A stretch of 43,613 nt of DNA, taken from contig CANJMO010000017.1 of the NCBI GenBank assembly GCA_947475845.1, positions 1 to 43,613 of the forward strand, in the 5' to 3' direction. This DNA comes from Caulobacteraceae bacterium (lineage in GTDB: Bacteria > Pseudomonadota > Alphaproteobacteria > Caulobacterales > Caulobacteraceae). Below, in pieces: positions 34,426-43,464 of this stretch. Position numbers and translations under genes: made by a program. The notes beneath the pieces were generated by a model. The model saw only the letters and a list, made by a program, of their open reading frames with translations, searched no databases and had not been told where the DNA came from. Position 1 is the first letter of the stretch, and each line of letters starts with the position of its first letter.

Positions 34426-35745
34426 GAAGCGGCTGACCAGCAGGCCCGCCGACAGGGCGCTGGCGAGGATCACGGCGGCGAGGATGCCGCTGAGGCCGCC
34501 GTGCAGGCGCACCGCCAAGAACCAGCCCAAGGGCAGCATCACCAGGGCGTAGCTGGCGACATGGGTGATCGCTGGGGCCAGAACGTCGGCGCGGGCGCGC
34601 AGGGCCTGGGCCGCCACCACCTGCACCGCGTCGAACATGAAGAACAGTCCCGCCAGGGCCAGTCCCGCCGACGCCACGGCGATCAGCACCGGGTCGGCGG
34701 TGTAGCCGGCCGCGATCGGGCCGCGCAGGACATAGACGATCACCCCGAGCAGCAGCCCGTAGACGGCCGCCACGGCGAAGCCGAGCAGGGCCGCGCGCTT
34801 GACCCCTTGCGGATCGCGCGCGCCATAGGCGTGGCCGACCAGCACCGCCGTCGCCGTCGACAGGCCGAGCGGAGCCATGAACACGACGGCTGAGAGGTTG
34901 AGCACCACGGTCCAGCCGGCCACGGTCAGGGCGCCGATCCAGCCGGCGACCACGTTCATGCCGGAGAAGGCGGCGGCCTCGACAAGCTGGGACGTGCCCG
35001 CGCCATAGCCGACGCGGCGCTGCTCACGCGCGGCGATGGAGCCGTCCTGGGCCGGCTGATACAGGCCCAGCTCGCGGGCCCGCTTCATGCGGAAGATGTA
35101 GACGAGCAGGACGACGGACAGGAACAGCCGTCCGCCGAAGGTCGCCCAGGCGGCGCCCGCCGAGCCCATGGCCGGGAAACCCAGGGCGCCCGGCACCAGC
35201 AGCAGGTCGAGGCTCAGGTTGACGATGTTGGCGATCCACATGGTGCCCATGCTGACCGAGGCCTTGCCGATCGCCTCCAGATAGAGGCCGCAGCAGGCGG
35301 AGATCAGGGCAACGGGCAAGGACAGGGCGAAGATGCGCAGCGACGGCGCCGCGCCCTCCGGCAGACCCGGCGCCATGTGGAAGCTCTTCAGCAGCATCGG
35401 CCCGAAAGCGATCAGCAACGCGCCCATGACCAGGCCCATGCCCAAGGCATAGCCGAGGCCGCGCCGCAGCACGCCGCCGGTCAGGTCGGGACGGCCCTCG
35501 CCGAGATAGCGCGCGGTCATCACCTGCACGCCGGACAGGAACCCCATGGCGCCGACCAGGACCACGGCGGGCAGAGTCCAGCCCAAGGCCTGGAAGCCCA
35601 ACTGCTCGGCGGAATAGCGGCCGACCACAACCGCGTCGGTCAGGCCCATGGCCATCACGCCCAGTCGCGCGGCCGCCACCGGCCCGGTCAGGCGCAGCAG
35701 GGCGGCCAGATCGCGGCGCCAGGGATTGGTGGATGAGGTAGACAT
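34402..35745 (-). CDS. MATE-family multidrug efflux transporter
   Basis: Inner-membrane cation-coupled exporter of 447 residues with about twelve helices. Characteristic blocks: LRLTGPVAAARLGVMAMGLT near residues 18-37, DAVVVGRYSAEQLG, QVMTARYLGEGRPD, EAIGKASVSMGTMWIANIVN near 175 and STATAVLVGHAYGARDP near 298. ATG 35745 (MSTSSTNPWRRD) is chosen; an ATG four codons earlier is possible. A perfect inverted repeat lies 16-37 bases upstream and could be a repressor site. Substrate unknown. It follows the DAHP synthase gene by 45 bases. Confidence 0.93.
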   Translation of the reverse strand: MSTSSTNPWRRDLAALLRLTGPVAAARLGVMAMGLTDAVVVGRYSAEQLGFQALGWTLPAVVLVGAMGFLSGVQVMTARYLGEGRPDLTGGVLRRGLGYALGMGLVMGALLIAFGPMLLKSFHMAPGLPEGAAPSLRIFALSLPVALISACCGLYLEAIGKASVSMGTMWIANIVNLSLDLLLVPGALGFPAMGSAGAAWATFGGRLFLSVVLLVYIFRMKRARELGLYQPAQDGSIAAREQRRVGYGAGTSQLVEAAAFSGMNVVAGWIGALTVAGWTVVLNLSAVVFMAPLGLSTATAVLVGHAYGARDPQGVKRAALLGFAVAAVYGLLLGVIVYVLRGPIAAGYTADPVLIAVASAGLALAGLFFMFDAVQVVAAQALRARADVLAPAITHVASYALVMLPLGWFLAVRLHGGLSGILAAVILASALSAGLLVSRFLWLDRKI

Positions 35746-35760
35746 CGGTCGTTCCAACTT

Positions 35761-35782
35761 TTGGTCAGGCGGACCTGACCAA
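35761..35782. promoter_or_regulatory. 22-bp inverted repeat upstream of the MATE gene
   Basis: TTGGTCAGG at 35761-35769, spacer CGGA, CCTGACCAA at 35774-35782: perfect 9-bp arms. No run of T follows on either strand, so an intrinsic terminator for the DAHP synthase gene is unlikely. Its position just before the exporter start resembles a TetR-type operator or a leader hairpin. Confidence 0.55.
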
Positions 35783-35790
35783 GGAGAAGG

Positions 35791-37176
35791 TCAGACCGCC
35801 GCTTTGAATTCCAGGGCCTTATCGTCGCGCAGGCGCTCGGCGATCAGGAAGGCCAGTTCCAGCGACTGTTCGGCGTTGAGCCGTGGGTCGCAGTGCGTGT
35901 GATAGCGGTCCAGCAGGTCCGTCTCGGTCAGGGCCCGGGCGCCGCCGAGGCACTCGGTGACATTCTGGCCGGTCATCTCGAAATGGACGCCGCCTGGGTG
36001 CACGCCCTCGGCCTTGGCTACGTCGATGAAGGTCTTCACCTCCGACAGGATGCGGTCGAACGGCCGTGTCTTGTAGCCGTTGGACGCGGTCAGGGTGTTG
36101 CCGTGCATCGGATCGGTGGCCCAGACCACGGCGCGGCCTTCGCGCTTGGTGGCGGCCATCAGGCGCGGCAGGCGGTCGGCGACCTTGTCCGAGCCGAAGC
36201 GGCCGTAGAGCGTCAGGCGGCCGGCTTCGTTGGCCGGGTTCAGCGCGTCGATCAGACGGATCAGTTCGTCCGGCTCCAGCGTCGGGCCGACCTTCATGCC
36301 GATCGGGTTCTTGATCCCGCGCATGTATTCGATGTGGGCATGGTCCAGCTGACGGGTGCGCTCGCCGATCCACAGCAGGTGGGCGGAGGTGTCGTACCAG
36401 TCGCCCGAGGTGGAATCGACGCGGGTCATCGCCTCCTCGTAGCCCAGCAGCAGGGCTTCGTGGCTGGTGAAGAACTCCACCTGATGCATGCCCGGATAGG
36501 AATTCGGGTTGATGCCGATGGCGTTCATGAACGCCAGGGTCTCGGAAATCTTGTCCGAGAGGGCCGCGTAGCGGGCGCCCAGCGGGCTGTCGGCGACGAA
36601 GCCGAGGGTCCACTTGTGGATGTTGTTCAGGTCGGCGTAACCGCCGCTGGCGAAGGCGCGCAGCAGGTTCAGCGTCGAGGCCGACTGGTTATAGGCGCGC
36701 AGCAGCCGCTCGGGATCGGGCGCGCGGACGCCCGGCTCGAATTCCATGCCGTTGATATTGTCGCCGCGATAGGACGGCAGGGTGACGTCGCCCTGGGTCT
36801 CGATCGGGCTGGAGCGCGGCTTGCCGAACTGGCCGGCGATGCGGCCGACCTTCACCACCGGCTTGCCGCCGGCGAAGGTCAGCACCACCGCCATCTGCAG
36901 GATCAGGCGGAAGGTGTCGCGGATGTTGTTGGCGGAGAACTCCTTGAAGCTCTCGGCGCAGTCTCCGCCCTGCAGAAGGAACGCCTTGCCCTCGGACACG
37001 TCGCCCAGCAGCGTCTTCAGACGGCGCGCTTCGCCGGCGAACACCAACGGCGGCATCTGGCGCAGGGTGTCTTCGACACGGCCGAGCGCGTCCGCATCCG
37101 GGTAATCGGACGGGATGTGCTTGGCGGGCTTGGCTCTCCAGGACGCGGGCGTCCAACGTTCGGTCATTTTCGGCAC
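35791..37176 (-). CDS. Class II DAHP synthase (plant type)
   Basis: Condenses phosphoenolpyruvate and erythrose 4-phosphate, the first step of the shikimate pathway; 461 residues. Class II blocks are all visible: [14 protein letters not shown] (residues 66-79), [14 protein letters not shown] near 112, [51 protein letters not shown] and [18 protein letters not shown]. Two starts are possible, MPKM at 37176 and MTERW at 37167. The gene is followed by the MATE transporter. No leader-peptide attenuator is visible. Confidence 0.95.
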   Translation of the reverse strand: MPKMTERWTPASWRAKPAKHIPSDYPDADALGRVEDTLRQMPPLVFAGEARRLKTLLGDVSEGKAFLLQGGDCAESFKEFSANNIRDTFRLILQMAVVLTFAGGKPVVKVGRIAGQFGKPRSSPIETQGDVTLPSYRGDNINGMEFEPGVRAPDPERLLRAYNQSASTLNLLRAFASGGYADLNNIHKWTLGFVADSPLGARYAALSDKISETLAFMNAIGINPNSYPGMHQVEFFTSHEALLLGYEEAMTRVDSTSGDWYDTSAHLLWIGERTRQLDHAHIEYMRGIKNPIGMKVGPTLEPDELIRLIDALNPANEAGRLTLYGRFGSDKVADRLPRLMAATKREGRAVVWATDPMHGNTLTASNGYKTRPFDRILSEVKTFIDVAKAEGVHPGGVHFEMTGQNVTECLGGARALTETDLLDRYHTHCDPRLNAEQSLELAFLIAERLRDDKALEFKAAV

Positions 37177-37224
37177 TCGGTTAAGAGGCGCGGCTTGTAA
37201 CTCAAGCCCGCGCTATTGGCAAAA

Positions 37225-38607
37225 TCACGCGATGCTCAAGCCCATCGGCTGGTGCTTCTCGCGCATGGTGACGATCTCCTCGGCCATGGTCGGATGCAGG
37301 GCGCAGGTGTTGTCCCACTGGGCCTTGGTCACGCCCATCTTGATGGCGATGGCGGCCATCTGGATCATCTCCGGCGCTTCGGGGCCGACGATGTGGCAAC
37401 CGAGGATGACGTCGGTCTCGCCGTCCACCACCAGCTTCATCAGCACCCGCTCCTGGGCCCCGTAGAACACCTCTTTCATCGGCCGGAACCGGGCCAGGTA
37501 GATGTCGACCTTCTTATGCTGGTGGCGCGCTTCGCTCTCGGTCAGGCCGACGCAGCCGACCGGCGGCTGGGAGAAGACGGCGGTGGCGACCATCTCGTGG
37601 TCGAAGCTGGTGGGTTTCTTGCCGAACACCGTCTGCACGAAGGCGACCGCCTCGCGGATGGCCACGGGGGTGAGGTTGATGCGGTCGGTGACGTCGCCCA
37701 CGGCGTAGATGTTGGGCACGTTGGTGCGCGAGAATTCGTCGACGGCGACGGCGCCCTTGTCGTTGAGCTTCACCCCCGCCGCCTCCAGGCCCAGGCCCTC
37801 GACATAGGGGATACGGCCGGTGGCGAACATGACCACCTCGGTCCCGCACTTCACGCCATTGTCCATGTGGTTGACCACGCCCTTGGCGGTCTTCTCGATC
37901 CGCTCGTGCTGGGTCTCGACCATCAGGCGGATGCCGCGCTTCTCGATCTCGTCGGAGACATGGCCGCGGACGTCCTCGTCGAAGCCGCGCAGGATGTTGG
38001 GGCCGCGATAGACCAGGGTGGTGTCGACGCCGAGGCCGTTGAAGATGCCGGCGAATTCCACCGCGATGTAGCCGCCGCCGACCACCATGATGCTCTTGGG
38101 CAGTTCCTTCAGATGGAAGGCCTCATTGGAGGTGATGGCGTGCTCGATGCCTTCCAACTCCTTAGGCACCGAGACCCAGCCGCCGGTGGCGATCAGGATG
38201 GTCTGGGCGGTGACGGTCTTGTCCTTGCCGACCAATTCGACGGTGTGGGCGTCCACCAGCCGCGCCTTGGCGTGGACCAGATCGGCGCCGGCTTTAGCCA
38301 GGTTGGAGGCGTAGATGCCCGACAGGCGGCCGATCTCGACATCCTTAGCGTCGAGGAATTTTTTCCAGTCGAACTTGCTGGTGATCGGCGACCAGCCGTA
38401 GCCCTCGGCCTCCTTGAACATGGCCGAGAATTCCGAGGCGTAGACCATGAACTTCTTGGGCACGCAGCCGCGGATCACGCAGGTGCCGCCGACGCGGTCC
38501 TCCTCGGCGATGGCCACCCGGGCGCCCGACAAGGCCGCCAGCCGCGCGGCGCGCACCCCGCCCGAACCGGCGCCGATGACGAAGAGGTCGTAGTCGTACT
38601 CGGCCAT
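37225..38607 (-). CDS. gor: Glutathione-disulfide reductase
   Basis: FAD flavoprotein of 460 residues that reduces oxidised glutathione with NADPH. FAD motif VIGAGSGGVRAARLAA (residues 10-25), the redox disulfide in GGTCVIRGCVPKK near 40-52, the second dinucleotide motif VVGGGYIAVEFAGIF near 172-186, and the C-terminal catalytic LHPTMAEEIVTM near 440-451. These place it in the glutathione reductase branch rather than lipoamide dehydrogenase. It stands alone on its strand, downstream of the SDR gene. Confidence 0.94.
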   Translation of the reverse strand: MAEYDYDLFVIGAGSGGVRAARLAALSGARVAIAEEDRVGGTCVIRGCVPKKFMVYASEFSAMFKEAEGYGWSPITSKFDWKKFLDAKDVEIGRLSGIYASNLAKAGADLVHAKARLVDAHTVELVGKDKTVTAQTILIATGGWVSVPKELEGIEHAITSNEAFHLKELPKSIMVVGGGYIAVEFAGIFNGLGVDTTLVYRGPNILRGFDEDVRGHVSDEIEKRGIRLMVETQHERIEKTAKGVVNHMDNGVKCGTEVVMFATGRIPYVEGLGLEAAGVKLNDKGAVAVDEFSRTNVPNIYAVGDVTDRINLTPVAIREAVAFVQTVFGKKPTSFDHEMVATAVFSQPPVGCVGLTESEARHQHKKVDIYLARFRPMKEVFYGAQERVLMKLVVDGETDVILGCHIVGPEAPEMIQMAAIAIKMGVTKAQWDNTCALHPTMAEEIVTMREKHQPMGLSIA

Positions 38608-38701
38608 GGGGCGGCTCCGGCGGCGGCTGGGCCAAGCGTGGCCGTGTGCCTAGATGGGGTAGCCGCCTTCTATAGCCAAGTGCGGCGCTGTTTCGAACCC
38701 G

Positions 38702-39445
38702 TCAGAGCGAAACCAGGCCGCCATCGACGAACAGCTCGGCGGCGGTGGTGAAGGTGGCGTCCACCGCCATGTACAGGATCGCCTTGGCCACTTCCTCGGG
38801 CTCGCCCATGCGGCCCATGGGAATGCGGGTCTTGGAGCCGGTGACGAAGGCTTCCTTCTGTTCGGGGGTGAAGTCCTTGTCGAGCAGGGGCGTGCCCACC
38901 GGGCCGGGGCTGACGGTGTTTACGCGGATGCCGCGGGCCATCAGCTCCTTGGCGAAGGTGCGGCCGAAGTTGCGCAGCGCCGCCTTGGTGGCGCCGTAGA
39001 CCGTGCCGCCGGGAAGGCCGCCGGCGACCCCGGCCACCGACGAGGTCAGCACGATGGCCGAGCCGTCGGGCATGATCGGGGTGGCGTGCTTCAAGAGGAA
39101 GAACGGCCCCTTCACATTGATGTCGAACTGGCGGTCGAAGAAGGCCTCGTCGATCTCGGCGACCGGCTTGAAGCCGGCGACCCCGGCGTTGATCACCAGC
39201 ACGTCGATGCGGCCGTGCTTTGCCTGAACCTGATCGACCAGAGCCTTGGTGGCGGCCACGTCGCCGGCGTTGGACACCACCACCTCGATTCCCGGCAGGC
39301 CGGGCTTGGCGGCGTCGACCGATTTCTGGCTGGAGCCGGTGACGATCACCGTGGCGCCCTCTTGCTGGAACAGCAGGGCCGTCTCGAAGCCGATGCCGGT
39401 GGTGCCGCCGGTGATGAGCGCGATCTTGCCGTCGAGTTTCGCCAT
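38702..39445 (-). CDS. Short-chain dehydrogenase/reductase
   Basis: NAD(P)-dependent oxidoreductase of 247 residues. Cofactor motif TGGTTGIGFETA (residues 12-23), LVINAGVAGF near 79, catalytic Ser in VLTSSVAG near 131, YGATKAAL (Tyr/Lys) near 147-154, and NTVSPGPVGTPLL near 179. ATG 39445 has GGAGG seven to eleven bases upstream; an earlier in-frame start would add 14 residues. Substrate not deducible. Its upstream region contains the triple TGTGCGCA repeat shared with the divergent secreted-protein gene. Confidence 0.93.
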   Translation of the reverse strand: MAKLDGKIALITGGTTGIGFETALLFQQEGATVIVTGSSQKSVDAAKPGLPGIEVVVSNAGDVAATKALVDQVQAKHGRIDVLVINAGVAGFKPVAEIDEAFFDRQFDINVKGPFFLLKHATPIMPDGSAIVLTSSVAGVAGGLPGGTVYGATKAALRNFGRTFAKELMARGIRVNTVSPGPVGTPLLDKDFTPEQKEAFVTGSKTRIPMGRMGEPEEVAKAILYMAVDATFTTAAELFVDGGLVSL

Positions 39446-39528
39446 GAGGGCCTCCTGCCTGCGCGGCAGCTTTGCCGTGACGACCAAAGGGTTGTCCAGG
39501 ACCGATTATCAGACACCCGTCGACAGCC

Positions 39529-39560
39529 TGTGCGCACAATTGTGCGCAAGGTTGTGCGCA
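39529..39560. repeat. Triple TGTGCGCA direct repeat, 12-bp period
   Basis: Three identical octamers TGTGCGCA start at 39529, 39541 and 39553, each followed by a different four-base spacer (CAAT, AGGT, TATC). The first two also form a perfect palindrome across 39531-39548. The regular 12-bp spacing in a 255-bp divergent promoter gap (SDR to the left, secreted protein to the right) fits an operator for a multimeric regulator. Confidence 0.75.
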
Positions 39561-39700
39561 TATCTTCGCGGCCCGTCTTGCCAGGACTGATTTGCTAGGT
39601 CATCACAGGCGAGCCCCCCGGCGAAGATCGGGCGCCCGAAACAATAAGACGATTGCTCTGCAGTCCGGGTTCGATCCGGCGCAGACAGGAGGAGACCGAA

Positions 39701-40513
39701 ATGCGCCTGATCCTGGCCCTGTTGGCCGCGTCCACTCTGACCGCCGCCGCCGTTCCCGGCATGTCTGCCACGGCGAAGAAGGCGCCCGCCGCCGTGAAGC
39801 TGCACAAGGAGCCGGGCTGGGGCAAACCCGCCGGCCTGGTGCCGCACGACGACTGGAACAGCACCTACCAGCCCATCGAGAACAACATGTTCGACAACAG
39901 CCGCGGCCGGCTGAACCCCAACCTCGAGCGCGAATACCCGCCCTATAAGCCCGACTGGGAAGCCCGCTACGCGGCCATCTACGCCAACACCAAGGCGGGC
40001 ATCAACAACGACCCGACCGCCACCTGCCTGCCCGGCGGCATGCCGCGCATCATGGCCAATCCGCGCGCCCAGGAGATCATCGTCACGCCGCAGCAGGTGA
40101 CGATCATCAAGGAAACCCAGACCATCGTCCGACGCATCTGGATCAATCGCGAAATGCCGCCCGAAGGGGACGACTCGCCCGATCCCACCTTCAACGGCTA
40201 CTCGGTCGGTCACTGGGAAGGCGACACCCTGGTGGTCGACACCAAGTACCTGCGCGGCGACACCAACTTCGACCGCACCGGCGCGCCGCACAGCGACAAG
40301 ATGACGTTGCACGAACGCATGCGCCTGAAGACCCCAAACATCTGGGAAGACGTGATCACCGTCACAGACCCGGTGGCCTTCACCAAGCCCTGGACGGTCA
40401 CCCGCACCTATGAACGCAAGGCCGACTGGGACACGCAGGAGTACGCTTGCGAGGACAATAATCGCAACGCGCTCGCCGACGGCAAGACCGGCGTCACACC
40501 GTCGAAGAAGTAG
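39701..40513 (+). CDS. Secreted protein of unknown function
   Basis: Exported protein of 270 residues. ATG 39701 has an AGGAGGAG site upstream and opens a signal peptide (RLILALLAASTLTAAAVPGM, cleavage near residue 22). The mature protein has recurring blocks ATCLPGGMPRIMANP, then VTPQQVTIIKETQ, NREMPPEGDDSPDPTFNGY and HWEGDTLVVDTKYL. I recall this as a family common in TonB-rich alphaproteobacteria but can give no name. No membrane anchor is seen. It diverges from the SDR gene across the triple-repeat operator-like region. Confidence 0.88.
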   Translation: MRLILALLAASTLTAAAVPGMSATAKKAPAAVKLHKEPGWGKPAGLVPHDDWNSTYQPIENNMFDNSRGRLNPNLEREYPPYKPDWEARYAAIYANTKAGINNDPTATCLPGGMPRIMANPRAQEIIVTPQQVTIIKETQTIVRRIWINREMPPEGDDSPDPTFNGYSVGHWEGDTLVVDTKYLRGDTNFDRTGAPHSDKMTLHERMRLKTPNIWEDVITVTDPVAFTKPWTVTRTYERKADWDTQEYACEDNNRNALADGKTGVTPSKK

Positions 40514-40528
40514 TCTAGGGCGGCGGGC

Positions 40529-41218
40529 CTAGCTGGTCCGCCGCTCCACGCCCGCGTCGGCGCCGATCAGGGCTTCGTCGGCGAGGCCCAGGAACAGGCC
40601 GTGCTCGACCACGCCGGTCAGGCTCTTGAGCGCCTCGGCCAGCAGTTCCGGGTCGGGGATCTTCTTGCAGGCGGCGTCGTAGATGTAGTTGCCGCCGTCG
40701 GTCTTGACCGCCGAGCCGTCCTTGACCCGCAGTTTGGCCTCGGTCTCAATACCGCACCAGGCCAGAGCGTCGTTGATGCGGCCGGCGGTGGTGGTGTGGC
40801 CGAAGGTGACCACCTCGATCGGCAGGGCGAAGCGGCCCAACATCTTCACAGACTTGGCCGCGTCCGCGATCACCACACAGCGCAGGGACGCTTCCCACAC
40901 CAGCTTCTCGCGCAGCAGCGCAGCGCCGCCGCCCTTGATCAGGCCAAGGCCCGGGCCGATCTCGTCGGCGCCGTCGACGGTCAGGTCAATGGTCCCGGCC
41001 TTGTCGAGATCGATGACCTTGAGGCCCAATGAAGTCGCCAATTCAGCGGTCGCCTTGGAGGTGGCCACGCACTTGAGACTGAGCTCCCGCGCCGCCAGAG
41101 CCTTGACGAAGTAGACGGCGGTGGAGCCGGTGCCCAGGCCCACGGTCATGCCGCTTTCCACCAACAGGGCGGCGGCCTCGCCGGCGATCAGCTTCTGCTT
41201 TTCGATATTGTCGCTCAT
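40529..41218 (-). CDS. rpiA: Ribose-5-phosphate isomerase A
   Basis: Interconverts ribose 5-phosphate and ribulose 5-phosphate in the pentose phosphate pathway; 229 residues. Motifs [16 protein letters not shown] (residues 27-42), [20 protein letters not shown] near 78-97 with the catalytic acids, and [11 protein letters not shown] near 100-110 (catalytic Lys in REK). Start ATG 41218 overlaps the glmU stop by four bases, so it is coupled to glmU. Confidence 0.96.
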   Translation of the reverse strand: MSDNIEKQKLIAGEAAALLVESGMTVGLGTGSTAVYFVKALAARELSLKCVATSKATAELATSLGLKVIDLDKAGTIDLTVDGADEIGPGLGLIKGGGAALLREKLVWEASLRCVVIADAAKSVKMLGRFALPIEVVTFGHTTTAGRINDALAWCGIETEAKLRVKDGSAVKTDGGNYIYDAACKKIPDPELLAEALKSLTGVVEHGLFLGLADEALIGADAGVERRTS

Positions 41219-42564
41219 TTTGGCTTCCGGTTTTTCAGTTTCTCGGCGCGGAAGTCGGCGGCCCAGCCTTCCTTGATAATCTGGCGGCCGCGACCCAGGG
41301 CGAGGGCGCCCGCCGGCACATCCTCGGTGATCACCGACCCCGAGCCGGTGAAGGCGCCGTCGCCGACGCGAACCGGCGCGACCAGGGCGGTGTCCGAGCC
41401 GATGAAGGCGTCCGCGCCGACGTGGGTCTCGAATTTGTCGAACCCGTCGTAATTGCAGAAGATGGTACCGGCGCCGAGGTTGGCGCGAGCGCCGATGGTC
41501 CCGTCGCCGACATAGGTCAGGTGGTTGAGCTTGGCCCCCTCCCCGACTTTCACGTTCTTGACCTCGACGAAGTTGCCGACGTGGGCGCGCTCGCCGATGT
41601 CGGCGCCGGGGCGCAGGCGGGCGTAGGGCCCGACGATGGCGCCGGGGCGCACGATCGCCTGCTCCAGATGACTGAAAGCGCGGATGCTGGCGCCGGTCTC
41701 GATCGTCACACCGGGGCCGAACACGACGTACTGCTCGACCAGCGCGCCGCCGGCGATCTGGGTATCCCAGGACAGGTGCACGGTGTGCGGCGCGGGCATG
41801 GTGACACCGTCGGTCAGCAGAGCCTGGCGACGATGGGTCTGGAAGGCCAGTTCGGCGGCGGCCAGCTCGGCTTGCGAGTTGACGCCCATCACCGCCTCTT
41901 CCGGCGCGAAGGTGGCGCTGGCGGCGAGGCCGCGGGCCACAGCCAGGCCGACCACGTCGGTCAGGTAGTATTCGCCCTTGGCGTTGGCGTTGCCGACCTG
42001 GGACAGAAGCTCGAACAGCACCGCAGCGTCTGCGGCGATGACGCCGGAGTTGCAGGCGGTCACCGCGCGCTCGGCGTCGGTGGCGTCCTTGGCCTCGACG
42101 ATCTTCGACAGGGCTCCGTCCTCGCCCAGGATCAGGCGACCGTAGGCCCCCGGATCGGCGGCCTCGAAGCCGAGCACGGCGACTCCGGCCCCCGTATCGT
42201 GCAGGTCAAACAGGGGCTCTATGGTGGCGGCGCTGAGCAGCGGGCAGTCGGCGTAGGTAACCACCACGTCGCCAGTGAAATCCTTAAGCGCGTCCCGGGC
42301 CGCCAGAACCGCATGGCCGGTGCCCAGCGGCGGGTCCTGGATGGCGATGGCGCCCTCGCCCAGCCGCGCCTTCACGTGCTCGCCGACGGAGGGGCTGTGC
42401 ACGCCGACCACGACTACGATGCGCTCGCAGCCGAGTTCCTGGGCGGCGTCGATGGCGCGGTCGAGCATGGCGCGGCCGCCGACCTTGTGCAGCACCTTGG
42501 GCGTGGGCGACTTCATGCGCGTGCCCTGGCCGGCGGCGAGGATCACGGCGGCGCGTCGGGTCAT
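41215..42564 (-). CDS. glmU: GlmU, bifunctional UDP-GlcNAc synthesis enzyme
   Basis: Cytoplasmic enzyme of 449 residues with uridyltransferase and acetyltransferase activities, supplying UDP-GlcNAc for peptidoglycan and LPS. N-terminal nucleotidyltransferase: [11 protein letters not shown] (residues 9-19), [11 protein letters not shown] and [10 protein letters not shown]-terminal left-handed beta-helix with [22 protein letters not shown] (catalytic His), NYDG and [16 protein letters not shown] 42564 has GAGGA five bases upstream; longer starts to 42600 are possible but lack this. First gene of a glmU-rpiA pair. Confidence 0.96.
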   Translation of the reverse strand: MTRRAAVILAAGQGTRMKSPTPKVLHKVGGRAMLDRAIDAAQELGCERIVVVVGVHSPSVGEHVKARLGEGAIAIQDPPLGTGHAVLAARDALKDFTGDVVVTYADCPLLSAATIEPLFDLHDTGAGVAVLGFEAADPGAYGRLILGEDGALSKIVEAKDATDAERAVTACNSGVIAADAAVLFELLSQVGNANAKGEYYLTDVVGLAVARGLAASATFAPEEAVMGVNSQAELAAAELAFQTHRRQALLTDGVTMPAPHTVHLSWDTQIAGGALVEQYVVFGPGVTIETGASIRAFSHLEQAIVRPGAIVGPYARLRPGADIGERAHVGNFVEVKNVKVGEGAKLNHLTYVGDGTIGARANLGAGTIFCNYDGFDKFETHVGADAFIGSDTALVAPVRVGDGAFTGSGSVITEDVPAGALALGRGRQIIKEGWAADFRAEKLKNRKPK

Positions 42565-42639
42565 GCGGGTCCTCATTCGGTTGCGCCAAGCTGACGCCAT
42601 TATCGGCGGCGCGTCGACTCGGGCGTTGCGCTCGATCCG

Positions 42640-42647
42640 GATTTAGC
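42640..42647 (-). promoter_or_regulatory. GCTAAATC -10-type element for glmU
   Basis: The complement of 42640-42647 reads GCTAAATC, again fitting GCTANAWC. It lies 76 bases before the glmU start on the same strand, in the gap shared with gph. No convincing -35 was found, so this is a weak prediction. Confidence 0.3.
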
Positions 42648-42681
42648 CGAAACGGCGGACGCTTTCGACCGGAGTCGCACA

Positions 42682-43395
42682 GTGACCCATTCCTCGTTCA
42701 ATGCACCGTCCGACGGCCGCTTCACCGGCGTCGTCATCGCCTTCGATCTGGACGGAACCCTGGTCGACACGGCGCCCGACCTGATGGGCGCGCTCAACAC
42801 CCTCCTGGGGGAAGAAGGGCTGCCCCCGCTGGCCTATGAGACCGCGCCGCTGCTGGTGGGACGCGGGGCCAAGGTGATGATCGAGCGCGGCTTCGCGGCG
42901 GCCGGCGAGCCGCTGGACGAGGCGCGCGCTTCGCGCCTGTTCGAGCGCTACATATCGCTCTACCTCGGCCGTATCGCAGACGAGAGCCGCCCGTTCGAGG
43001 GCATGATCGACTGTCTCGACGCTCTGCAAGCCGAGGGCGCGATCCTGGCGGTGTGCACCAACAAGCGCACAGACCTCAGCCTGGCGTTGCTCGATAAGCT
43101 GGACCTGACAAAGCGCTTCAAGGTGATCGTCGGCGCCGACCAGGCGCCTCGGCCAAAGCCCGACGCCAGCCACCTGCTGCACACCATCGCCCTGGCCGGC
43201 GGCGATCCCGCCCGCGCCCTGATGGTCGGCGACAGCATCAACGACGTGCTGGCGGCGCGCAACGCGGGCGTGCCGGTGGTGCTGGTCAGCTTCGGCTACA
43301 CCGACATCCCGCCGCGCGACATGGACGCCGACGTCCTGATCGACCGCTTCGACGAGTTCTGGGCCGCTGCGCTCAAGCTGGTTCCGGCGCTCTAA
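42682..43395 (+). CDS. gph: Phosphoglycolate phosphatase (HAD family)
   Basis: HAD-superfamily phosphatase of 237 residues that clears 2-phosphoglycolate from DNA repair and oxidative damage. Motif I AFDLDGTLVDTAPDL (residues 20-34, nucleophile Asp in DLDGT), motif II LAVCTNKR near 117-124, motif III Lys in RPKPDASH near 154-161, motif IV MVGDSINDVLAARNAGV near 178-194. The start is a GTG at 42682 with GGAG eight bases upstream. Other HAD phosphatases share these motifs, so substrate is by family. It diverges from glmU. Confidence 0.92.
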   Translation: MTHSSFNAPSDGRFTGVVIAFDLDGTLVDTAPDLMGALNTLLGEEGLPPLAYETAPLLVGRGAKVMIERGFAAAGEPLDEARASRLFERYISLYLGRIADESRPFEGMIDCLDALQAEGAILAVCTNKRTDLSLALLDKLDLTKRFKVIVGADQAPRPKPDASHLLHTIALAGGDPARALMVGDSINDVLAARNAGVPVVLVSFGYTDIPPRDMDADVLIDRFDEFWAAALKLVPAL

Positions 43396-43404
43396 CCACA
43401 CGCT

Positions 43405-43438
43405 CAAAAGAAAAGGGCGGACGCTTGCGCGTCCGCCC
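43405..43438 (-). terminator. Intrinsic terminator of the TonB receptor gene
   Basis: A perfect 10-bp stem (GGGCGGACGC at 43415-43424 and GCGTCCGCCC at 43429-43438, loop TTGC), followed on the minus strand by TTTTCTTTTG. It lies 27 bases past the minus-strand stop codon and faces the end of gph. Confidence 0.85.
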
Positions 43439-43464
43439 CGATCTGTCGCCGTCTAGTCGCAGGA

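Noticed and set aside
35761-35782. Intrinsic terminator for the DAHP synthase gene
   Set aside because: The hairpin is strong but no T-run follows on the minus strand; it was recorded as a possible operator instead.
39640-39700. GGGTTCGATCC near 39667 resembling a tRNA T-arm
   Set aside because: The stems around it do not pair as a 5-bp T-stem with a 7-base loop, and no anticodon or acceptor arm is found. It lies in the leader of the secreted-protein gene.
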